64,000 nucleotides of DNA from Pardosa pseudoannulata (lineage: Eukaryota; Arthropoda; Arachnida; Araneae; Lycosidae): assembly GCA_032207245.1 (NCBI GenBank), contig JAGEOH010000209.1, forward strand, positions 1 through 64,000. Direction: 5' to 3'. A model generated the notes under the pieces. That model was not told where the DNA came from. It searched no databases and saw only the letters and a program-made list of their open reading frames with translations. The position numbers and the translations under genes are program-made. Shown here piece after piece: positions 10,642 through 22,180 of this stretch; position 1 is the first letter of the stretch, and every line of letters starts with the position of its first letter.

Positions 10642-13600
10642 TTTATTAAATTTGAAATAAAATTCTATACAAAAAACACATATTTAATGAAATCTTAAAT
10701 TAGTCATAATTTACCAATCCCACAGGTAGGACCCTTAGCAGTCTTTTATGGCGAATTTGTGAAAAATCACTATACTTTGAAGTAGTGAAATGATGTTTAA
10801 ACATGGAATTTCGGATAAATGACTTTTGTTTATTAAATTTGAAATAAAATTCTATACAAAAAACACATTTTTAATGAAATCCGAAATTAGTCATAATTTA
10901 CCAATCCCCACAGGTAGGACCCTTAGCAGTCTTTTATGGCGAATTTGTGAAAAATCACTATACTTTGAAGTAGTGAAATGATGTTTAAACATGGAATTTC
11001 GGATAAATGACTTTTGTTTATTAAATTTGAAATAAAATTCTATACAAAAAACACATTTTTAATGAAATCCGAAATTAGTCATAATTTACCAATCCCCACA
11101 GGTAGGACCCTTAGCAGTCTTTTATGGCGAATTTGTGAAAAATCACTATACTTTGAAGTAGTGAAATGATGTTTAAACATGGAATTTCGGATAAATGACT
11201 TTTGTTTATTAAATTTGAAATAAAATTCTTAACAAAAAACACATTTTTAATGAAATCCGAAATTAGTCATAATTTACCAATCCCCACAGGTAGGACCCTT
11301 AGCAGTCTTTTATGGCGAATTTGTGAAAAATCACTATACTTTGAAGTAGTGAAATGATGTTTAAACATGGAATTTCGGATAAATGACTTTTGTTTATTAA
11401 ATTTGAAATAAAATTCTATACAAAAAAAACACATTTTTAATGAAATCCGAAATTAGTCATAATTTATGAATCCCCACAGGTAGGACCCTTAGCAGTCTTT
11501 TATGGCGAATTTGTGAAAAATCACTATACTTTGAAGTAGTGAAATGATGTTTAAACATGGAATTTCGGATAAATGACTTTTGTTTATTAAATTTGAAATA
11601 AAATTCTATACAAAAAACACATTTTTAATGAAATCCGAAATTAGTCATAATTTATGAATCCCCACAGGTAGGACCCTTAGCAGTCTTTTATGGCGAATTT
11701 GTGAAAAATCACTATACTTTGAAGTAGTGAAATGATGTTTAAACATGGAATTTCGGATAAATGACTTGTGTTTATTAAATTTGAAATAAAATTCTATACA
11801 ACAAACACATTTTTAATGACATCCGAAATTAGTCATAATTTACCAATCCCCACAGGTAGGACCCTTAGCAGTCTTTTATGGCGAATTTGTGAAAAATCAC
11901 TATACTTTGAAGTAGTGAAATGATGTTTAAACATGGAATTTCGGATAAATGACTTTTGTTTATTAAATTTGAAATAAAATTCTATACAAAAAACACATTT
12001 TTAATGAAATCTTAAATTAGTCATAATTTATGAATCCCCACAGGTAGGACCCTTAGCAGTCTTTTATGGCGAATTTGTGAAAAATCACTATACTTTGAAG
12101 TAGTGAAATGATGTTTAAACATGGAATTTCGGATAAATGACTTTTGTTTATTAAATTTGAAATAAAATTCTATACAAAAAACACATTTTTAATGAAATCC
12201 GAAATTAGTCATAATTTACCAATCCCCACAGGTAGGACCCTTAGCAGTCTTTTATGGCGAATTTGTGAAAAATCACTATACTTTGAAGTAGTGAAATGAT
12301 GTTTAAACATGGAATTTCGGATAAATGACTTTTGTTTATTAAATTTGAAATAAAATTCTATACAAAAAACACATTTTTAATGAAATCCGAAATTAGTCAT
12401 AATTTACCAATCCCCACAGGTAGGACCCTTAGCAGTCTTTTATGGCGAATTTGTGAAAAATCACTATACTTTGAAGTAGTGAAATGATGTTTAAACATGG
12501 AATTTCGGATAAATGACTTTTGTTTATTAAATTTGAAATAAAATTCTATACAAAAAACACATTTTTAATGAAATCCGAAATTAGTCATAATTTATGAATC
12601 CCCACAGGTAGGACCCTTAGCAGTCTTTTATGGCGAATTTGTGAAAAATCACTATACTTTGAAGTAGTGAAATGATGTTTAAACATGGAATTTCGGATAA
12701 ATGACTTTTGTTTATTAAATTTGAAATAAAATTCTATACAAAAAAACACATTTTTAATGAAATCCGAAATTAGTCATAATTTACCAATCCCCACAGGTAG
12801 GACTCTTAGCAGTCTTTTATGGCGAATTTGTGAAAAATCACTCAACTTTGAAGTAGTGAAATGATGTTTAAACATGGAATTTCGGATAAATGACTTTTGT
12901 TTATTAAATTTGAAATAAAATTCTATACAAAAAACACATTTTTAATGAAATCCGAAATTAGTCATAATTTACCAATCCCCACAGGTAGGACCTTAGCAGT
13001 CTTTTTATAGCAAATTTGTGAAAAATCACTATACTTTGAAGTAGTGAAATGATGTTTAAACATGGAATTTCGGATAAATGACTTTTGTTTATTAAATTTG
13101 AAATAAAATTCTATACAAAAAACACATTTTTAATGAAATCCGAAATTAGTCATAATTATGAATCCCCACAGGTAGGACCCTTAGCAGTCTTTTATGGCGA
13201 ATTTGTGAAAAATCACTATACTTTGAAGTAGTGAAATGATGTTTAAACATGGAATTTCGGATAAATGACTTTTGTTTATTAAATTTGAAATAAAATTCTA
13301 TACAAAAAACACATTTTTAATGAAATCCGAAATTAGTCATAATTTACCAATCCCCACAGGTAGGACCCTTAGCAGTCTTTTATGGCGAATTTGTGAAAAA
13401 TCACTATACTTTGAAGTAGTGAAATGATGTTTAAACATGGAATTTCGGATAAATGACTTTTGTTTATTAAATTTGAAATAAAATTCTATACAAAAAACAC
13501 ATTTTTTAAGAAATCCGAAATTAGTCATAATTTATGAATCCCCACAGGTAGGACCCTTAGCAGTCTTTTATGGCGAATTTGTGAAAAATCACTATACTTT

Positions 13601-16600
13601 GAAGTAGTGAAATGATGTTTAAACATGGAATTTCGGATAAATGACTTTTGTTTATTAAATTTGAAATAAAATTCTATACAAAAAAACACATTTTTAATGA
13701 AATCCGAAATTAGTCATAATTTACCAATCCCCACAGGTAGGACCCTTAGCAGTCTTTTATGGCGAATTTGTGAAAAATCACTATACTTTGAAGTAGTGAA
13801 ATGATGTTTAAACATGGAATTTCGGATAAATGACTTTTGTTTATTAAATTTGAAATAAAATTCTATACAAAAAACACATTTTTAATGAAATCCGAAATTA
13901 GCCATATTATACGACTCCCCACAGGTAGGACCCTTAGCAGTCGTTTATGGCGAATTTGTGAAAAATCACTATACTTTGAAGTAGTGAAATGATGTTTAAA
14001 CATGGAATTTCGGATAAATGACTTTTGTTTATTAAATTTGAAATAAAATTCTATAAAAAAAAAACATTTTTAATGAAATCCGAAATTAGTCATAATTTAT
14101 AAATCCCCACAGGTAGGACCCTTAGCAGTCTTTTATGGCGAATTTGTGAAAAATCACTATACTTTGAAGTAGTGAAATGATGTTTAAACATGGAATTTCG
14201 GATAAATGACTTTTGTTTATTAAATTTGAAATAAAATTCTATACAAAAAACACATTTTTAATGAAATCCGAAATTAGTCATAATTTACCAATCCCCACAG
14301 GTAGGACCCTTAGCAGTCTTTTATGGCGAATTTGTGAAAAATCACTATACTTTGAAGTAGTGAAATGATGTTTAAACATGGAATTTCGGATAAATGACTT
14401 TTGTTTATTAAATTTTAAATAAAATTCTATACAAAAAACACATTTTTAATGAAATCCGAAATTAGTCATAATTTATGAATCCCCACAGGTAGGAACCTTA
14501 GCAGTCTTTTATGGCGAATTTGTGAAAAATCACTATACTTTGAAGTAGTGAAATGATGTTTAAACATGGAATTTCGGATAAATGACTTTTGTTTATTAAA
14601 TTTGAAATAAAATTCTATACAAAAAACACATTTTTAATGAAATCCGAAATTAGTCATAATTTACCAATCCCCACAGGTAGGACCCTTAGCAGTCTTTTAT
14701 GGCGAATTTGTGAAAAATCACTATACTTTGAAGTAGTGAAATGATGTTTAAACATGGAATTTCGGATAAATGACTTTTGTTTATTAAATTTGAAATAAAA
14801 TTCTATACAAAAAAAAACATTTTTAATGAAATCCGAAATTAGTCATAATTTATGAATCCCCACATGTAGGACTCTTAGCAGTCTTTTATGGCGAATTTGT
14901 GAAAAATCACTCAACTTTGAAGTAGTGAAATAATGTTTAAACATAGAATTTCGGATAAATGACTTTTTTTATTAAATTTTAAATAAAATTCTATACAAAA
15001 AACACATTTTTAATGAAATCCGAAATTAGTCATAATTTACCAATCCCCACAGGTAGGACCCTTAGCAGTCTTTTATGGCGAATTTGTGAAAAATCACTAT
15101 ACTTTGAAGTAGTGAAATGATGTTTAAACATGGAATTTCGGATAAATGACTTTTGTTTATTAAATTTGAAATAAAATTCTATACAAAAAACATATTTTTA
15201 ATGAAATCTTAAATTAGTCATAATTTATGAATCCCCACAGGTAGGACACTTAGCAGTCTTTTATGGCGAATTTGTGAAAAATCACTATACTTTGAAGTAG
15301 TGAAATGATGTTTAAACATGGAATTTCGGATAAATGACTTTTGTTTATTAAATTTGAAATAAATCTCTATACAAAAAACACATATTTAATGAAATCCGAA
15401 ATTAGTCATAATTTATGAATCCCCACAGGTAGGACCCTTAGCAGTCTTTTATGGCGAATTTGTGAAAAATCACTATACTTTGAAGTAGTGAAATGATGTT
15501 TAAACATGGAATTTCGGATAAATGACTTTTGTTTATTAAATTTGAAATAAAATTCTATACAAAAAACACATTTTTAATGAAATCCGAAATTAGTCATAAT
15601 TTACCAATCCCCACAGGTAGGACCCTTAGCAGTCTTTTATGGCGAATTTGTGAAAAATCACTATACTTTGAAGTAGTGAAATGATGTTTAAACATGGAAT
15701 TTCGGATAAATGACTTTTGTTTATTAAATTTGAAATAAAATTCTATACAAAAAACACATTTTTAATGAAATCCGAAATTAGTCATAATTTACCAATCCCC
15801 ACAGGTAGGAACCTTAGCAGTCTTTTATGGCGAATTTGTGAAAAATCACTATACTTTGAAGTAGTGAAATGATGTTTAAACATGGAATTTCGGATAAATG
15901 ACTTTTGTTTATTAAATTTGAAATAAAATTCTATACAAAAAACACATTTTTAATGAAATCCGAAATTAGTCATAATTTACGAATCCCCACAGGTAGGACC
16001 CTTAGCAGTCTTTTATGGCGAATTTGTGAAAAATCACTATACTTTGAAGTAGTGAAATGATATTTAAACATGGAATTTCGGATAAATGACTTTTGTTTAT
16101 TAAATTTGAAATAAAATTCTATACAAAAAACACATTTTTAATGAAATCCGAAATTAGTCATAATTTACGACTAACCACAGGTAGGACCCTTAGCAGTCTT
16201 TTATGGCGAATTTGTGAAAAATCACTATACTTTGAAGTAGTGAAATGATGTTTAAAACATGGAAATTTCGGATAAATGACTTTTGTTTATTAAATTTGAA
16301 ATAAAATTCTATACAAAAACACATTTTTAATGAAATCCGAAATTAGTCATAATTTATGAATCCCCACAGGTAGGACCCTTAGCAGTCTTTTATGGCGAAT
16401 TTGTGAAAAATATCACTATACTTTGAAGTAGTGAAATGATGTTTAAACATGGAATTTCGATAAATGACTTTTGTTTATTAAATTTGAAATAAAATTTCTA
16501 TACAAAAAAACACATTTTTAATGAAATCCGAAATTAGTCATAATTTATGAATCCCCACAGGTAGGACCCTTAGCAGTCTTTTATGGCGAATTTGTGAAAA

Positions 16601-19600
16601 ATCACTATACTTTGAAGTAGTGAAATGATGTTTAAACATGGAATTTCGGATAAATGACTTTTGTTTATTAAATTTTAAATAAAATTCTATACAAAAAACA
16701 CATTTTTAATGAAATCCGAAATTAGTCATAATTTATGAATCCCCACAGGTAGGACCCTTAGCAGTCTTTTATGGCGAATTTGTGAAAAATCACTATACTT
16801 TGAAGTAGTGAAATGATGTTTAAACATGGAATTTCGGATAAATGACTTTTGTTTATTAAATTTTAAATAAAATCTCTATACAAAAAACACTTTTAATGAA
16901 ATCCGAAATTAGTCATAATTTACCAATCCCCACAGGTAGGACCCTTAGCAGTCTTTTATGGCGAATTTGTGAAAAATCACTATACTTTGAAGTAGTGAAA
17001 TGATGTTTAAACATGGAATTTCGGATAAATGACTTTTGTTTATTAAATTTGAAATAAAATTCTATACAAAAAACACATTTTTAATGAAATCCGAAATTAG
17101 TCATAATTTACCAATCCCCACAGGTAGGACCCTTAGCAGTCTTTTATGGCGAATTTGTGAAAAATCACTATACTTTGAAGTAGTGAAATGATGTTTAAAC
17201 ATGGAATTTCGGATAAATGACTTTTGTTTATTAAATTTGAAATAAAATTCTATACAAAAAACACATTTTTAATGAAATCCGAAATTAGTCATAATTTACG
17301 ACTAACCACAGGTAGGACCCTTAGCAGTCTTTTATGGCGAATTTGTGAAAAATCACTATACTTTGAAGTAGTGAAATGATGTTTAAACATGGAATTTCGG
17401 ATAAATGACTTTTGTTTATTAAATTTGAAATAAAATTCTATACAAAAAACACATTTTTAATGAAATCCGAAATTAGTCATAATTTACCAATCCCCACAGG
17501 TATGGACCCTTAGCAGTCTTTTATGGCGAATTTGTGAAAAATCACTATACTTTGAAGTAGTGAAATGATGTTTAAACATGGAATTTCGGATAAATGACTT
17601 TTGTTTATTAAATTTGAAATAAAATTCTATACAAAAAACACATTATTAATGAAATCCGAAATTAGTCATAATTTATGAATCCCCACAGGTAGGACCCTTA
17701 GCAGTCTTTTATGGCGAATTTGTGAAAAATCACTATACTTTGAAGTAGCGAAATGATGTTTAAACATGGAATTTCGAAAAAATGACTTTTGTTTATTAAA
17801 TTTGAAATAAAATTCTATACAAAAAAACATTTTTTAATGAAATCCGAAATTAGTCATAATTTAATAATCCCCACAGGTAGGACCCTTAGCAGTCTTTTAT
17901 GGCGAATTTGTGAAAAATCACTATACTTTGAAGTAGTGAAATGATGTTTAAACATGGAATTTCGGATAAATGACTTTTGTTTATTAAATTTGAAATAAAA
18001 TTCTATACAAAAAACACATTTTTAATGAAATCCGAAATTAGTCATAAGTTATGAATCCCCACAGGTAGGACCTTTTAGCAGTCTTTTATGGCGAATTTGT
18101 GAAAAATCACTATACTTTGAAGTAGTGAAATGATGTTTAAACATGGAATTTCGGATAAATGACTTTTGTTTATTAAATTTGAAATAAAATTCTATACAAA
18201 AAACACATTTTTAATGAAATCCGAAATTAGTCATAATTTACCAATCCCCACAGGTAGGACCCTTAGCAGTCTTATTGGCGAATTTGTGAAAAATCACTAT
18301 AATTTGAAGTAGTGAAATGATGTTTAAACATGGAATTTCGGATAAATGACTTTTGTTTATTAAATTTGAAATAAAATTCTATACAAAAAACACATTTTTA
18401 ATGAAATCCGAAATTAGTCATAATTATGAATCCCCACAGGTAGGACTCTTAGCACTCTTTTATGGCGAATTTGTGAAAAATCACTATACTTTGAAGTAGT
18501 GAAATGATGTTTAAACATGGAATTTCGGATAAATGACTTTTGTTTATTAAATTTGAAATAAAATTCTATACAAAAAACACATTTTTAATGAAATCCGAAA
18601 TTAGTCATGATTTACCAATCCCCACAGGTAGGACCCTTAGCAGTCCTTTATGGCGAATTTGTGAAAAATCACTCAACTTTTAAGTAGTGAAATGATGTTT
18701 AAACATGGAATTTCTTATAAATGACTTTTGTTTATTAAATTTGAAATAAAATTCTATACAAAAACACATTTTTAATGAAATCCGAAATTAGTCATGATTT
18801 ATGAATCCCCACAGGTAGGACCCTTAGCAGTCTTTTATGGCGAATTTGTGAAAAATCACTATACTTTGAAGTAGTGAAATGATGTTTAAACATGGAATTT
18901 CGGATAAATGACTTTTGTTTATTAAATTTGAAATAAAATTCTATACAAAAAACACATTTTTAATGAAATCCGAAATTAGTCATAATTTATGAATCCCCAC
19001 AGGTAGGACCCTTAGCAGTCTTTTATGGCGAATTTGTGAAAAAACACTATACTTTGAAGTAGTGAAATGATGTTTAAACATGGAATTTCTGATAAATGAC
19101 TTTTGTTTATTAAATTTGAAATAAATTTCTCTAAAAAAAACACATTTTTAATGAAATCCAAAATTAGTCATAATTTACGAATCCCCACAGGTAGGACAAT
19201 TAGCAGTCTTTTATGGCGAATTTGTGAAAAATCACTCAACTTTGAAGTAGTGAAATGATGTTTAAACATTGAATTTCGGATAAATGACTTTTGTTTATTA
19301 AATTTGAAATAAAATTCTATACAAAAAACACATTTTTAATGAAATCCGAAATTAGTCATAATTTACCAATCCCCACAGGTACGACCCTTAGCAGTCTTTT
19401 ATGGCGAATTTGGGAAAAATCACTCTACTTTGAAGTAGTGAAATGATGTTTAAACATGGAATTTCGGATAAATGACTTTTGTTTATTAAATTTGAAATAA
19501 AATTCTATACAAAAAACACATTTTTAATGAAATCCGAAATTAGTCATAATTTACCAATCCCCACAGGTAGGACCCTTAGCAGTCTTTTATGGCGAATTTG

Positions 19601-21428
19601 GGAAAAATCACTCTACTTTGAAGTAGTGAAATGATGTTTAAACATGGAATTTCGGATAAATGACTTTTGTTTATTAAATTTGAAATAAAATTCTATACAA
19701 AAAACACATTTTTAATGAAATCCGAAATTAGTCATAATTTACCAATCCCCACAGGTAGGACCCATTAGCAGTCTTTTATGGCGAATTTGTGAAAAATCAC
19801 TATACTTTGAAGTAGTGAAATGATGTTTAAACATGGAATTTCGGATAAATGACGTTTGTTTATTAAATTTGAAATAAAATTCTATACAAAAAACACATTT
19901 TTAATGAAATCCGAAATTAGTCATAATTTACCAATCCCCACAGGTAGGACCCTTAGCAGTCTTTTATGGCGAATTTGTGAAAAATCACTATACTTTGAAG
20001 TAGTGAAATGATGTTTAAACATGGAATTTCGGATAAATGACTTTTGTTTATTAAATTTGAAATAAAATTCTATACAAAAAACTTAATTTAATGAAATCCG
20101 AAATTAGTCATAATTTATGAATCCCCACAGGTAGGACCCTTAGCAGTCTTTTATGGCGAATTTGTGAAAAATCACTATACTTTGAAGTAGTGAAATGATG
20201 TTTAAACATGGAATTTCGGATAAATGAATTTGTTTATTAAATTTGAAATAAAATTCTATACAAAAAACACATTTTTAATGAAATCCGAAATTAGTCATAA
20301 TTTACCAATCCCCACAGGTAGGACCCTTAGCAGTCTTTTATGGCGAATTTGTGAAAAATCACTATACTTTGAAGTAGTGAAATGATGTTTAAACATGGAA
20401 TTTCGGATAAATGACTTTTGTTTATTAAATTTGAAATAAAATTCTATACAAAAAACACATTTTTAATGAAATCCGAAATTAGTCATAATTTACCAATCCC
20501 CACAGGTAGGACCCTTAGCAGTCTTTAATGGCGAATTTGTGAAAAATCACTATATTTTGAAGTAGTGAAATGATGTTTAAACATGGAATTTCGGATAAAT
20601 GACTTTTGTTTATTAAATTTGAAATAAAATTCTATACAAAAAACACATTTTTAATGAAATCCGAAATTAGTCATAATTTATGAATCCCCACAGGACCCTT
20701 AGCAGTCTTTTATGGCGAATTTGTGAAAAATCACTATACTTTGAAGTAGTGAAATGATGTTTAAACATGGAATTTCGGATAAATGACTTTTGTTTATTAA
20801 ATTTGAAATAAAATTCTATACAAAAACACATTTTTAATGAAATCCGAAATTAGTCATAATTTACCAATCCCCACAGGTAGGACCCTTAGCAGTCTTTTAT
20901 GGCGAATTTTTGAAAAATCACTATACTTTGAAGTAGTGAAATGATGTTTAAACATGGAATTTCGGATAAATGACTTTGTTTATTAAATTTGAAATAAAAT
21001 TCTATACAAAAAAACACATTTTTAATGAAATCCGAAATTAGTCATAATTTACCAATCCCCACAGGTAGGACCCTTAGCAGTCTTTTATGGCGAATTTGTG
21101 AAAAATCACTATACTTTGAAGTAGTGAAATGATGTTTAAACATGGAATTTCGGATAAATGACTTTTGTTTATTAAATTTGAAATAAAATTCTATACAAAA
21201 AACACATTTTTAATGAATCCGAAATTAGTCATAATTTACCAATCCCCACATGTAGGACCCTTAGCAGTCTTTTATGGCGAATTTGTGAAAAATTACTATA
21301 CTTTGCAGTAGTGAAATGATGTTTAAACATGGAATGTCGGATAAAAGACTTTTGTTTATTAAATTTGAAATAAAATTCTATACAAAAAACAAATTTTAAT
21401 GAAATCCGAAATTAGTCATAATTTAAAT

Positions 21429-21433
21429 CCCCC

Positions 21434-21476
<43 letters not shown>

Positions 21477-21481
21477 GGGGT

Positions 21482-21532
<51 letters not shown>

Positions 21533-21552
21533 TGGGGGGGGTGTGTTTCCCC
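21429..21552 (+). repeat. Poly-C / poly-G insertion interrupting a monomer
   Basis: A monomer reaches AATCC, continues as seven C (21,429-21,435), then 40 G (21,436-21,475), A, four G, T, 49 G (21,482-21,530), CAT, eight G and GTGTGTTT-like sequence, and resumes exactly at its own CCCCACAGG (21,549 onward). About 115 bp has been added inside the CCCC tract at monomer 171-174. Apart from this nothing in the window is G-rich. If real, it would be a strong G-quadruplex candidate. Long pure-G runs are also a familiar sequencing and polishing artefact, and I favour that explanation. Confidence 0.9.
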
Positions 21553-22180
21553 ACAGGTAGGACCCTTAGCAGTCTTTTATGGCGAATTTGTGAAAAATCA
21601 CTATACTTTGAAGTAGTGAAATGATGTTTAAACATGGAATTTCGGATAAATGACGATTTGTTTATTAAATTTGAAATAAAATTCTATACAAAAAACACAA
21701 TTTTTAAATGAAATCCGAAATTAGTCATAATTTACCAATCCCCACAGGTAGGACCCTTAGCAGTCTTTTATGGCGAATTTGTGAAAAATCACTATACTTT
21801 GAAGTAGTGAAATGATGTTTAAACATGGAATTTCGGATAAATGACTTTTGTTTATTAAATTTGAAATAAAATTCTATACAAAAAACACATTTTTAATGAA
21901 ATCCGAAATTAGTCATAATTTACCAATCCCCACAGGTAGGACCCTTAGCAGTCTTTTATGGCGAATTTGTGAAAAATCACTCTACTTTGAAGTAGTGAAA
22001 TGATGTTTAAACATGGAATTTCGGATAAATGACTTTTGTTTATTGAATTTGAAATAAAATTCGCTAAAAAGACACATTTTTAATGAAATCAGAAATTAGT
22101 CATAATTTACCAATCCCCACAGGTAGGACCCTTAGCAGTCTTTTATGGCGAATTTGTGAAAAATCACTATACTTTGAAGT

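Larger units (their letters stand above)
1..22180 (+). repeat. 188-bp AT-rich satellite, forward array, homogenised part
   Basis: Head-to-tail copies of a single unit. The TAGCAG landmark falls at 1, 188, 375, 563, 751, 938 and 1126, giving spacings of 187-188 bp. Neighbouring copies differ mostly by single substitutions and one-base changes in A or T runs. There is no gene in this stretch: the unit is not a multiple of three, and each copy carries stops in all frames. The standard form has TATACTTTG at 37-45 and either ACCAATCC or ATGAATCC at about 165-172. Recurrent minor variants include CTCAACTTTG (12,841; 14,910; 18,672; 19,234), AAATCTCTATA (3,307; 8,206; 9,716; 15,361) and AATCTTAAATT (10,692; 12,009; 15,206). 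The repeat structure is directly visible. A heterochromatic or centromeric role is inferred only from array length, homogeneity and period. Confidence 0.98.

Noticed and set aside
21423..21635. Minus-strand open frame with a long proline run
   Set aside because: The prolines are only the translation of the G run. The rest is satellite. It is not a real proline-rich protein.
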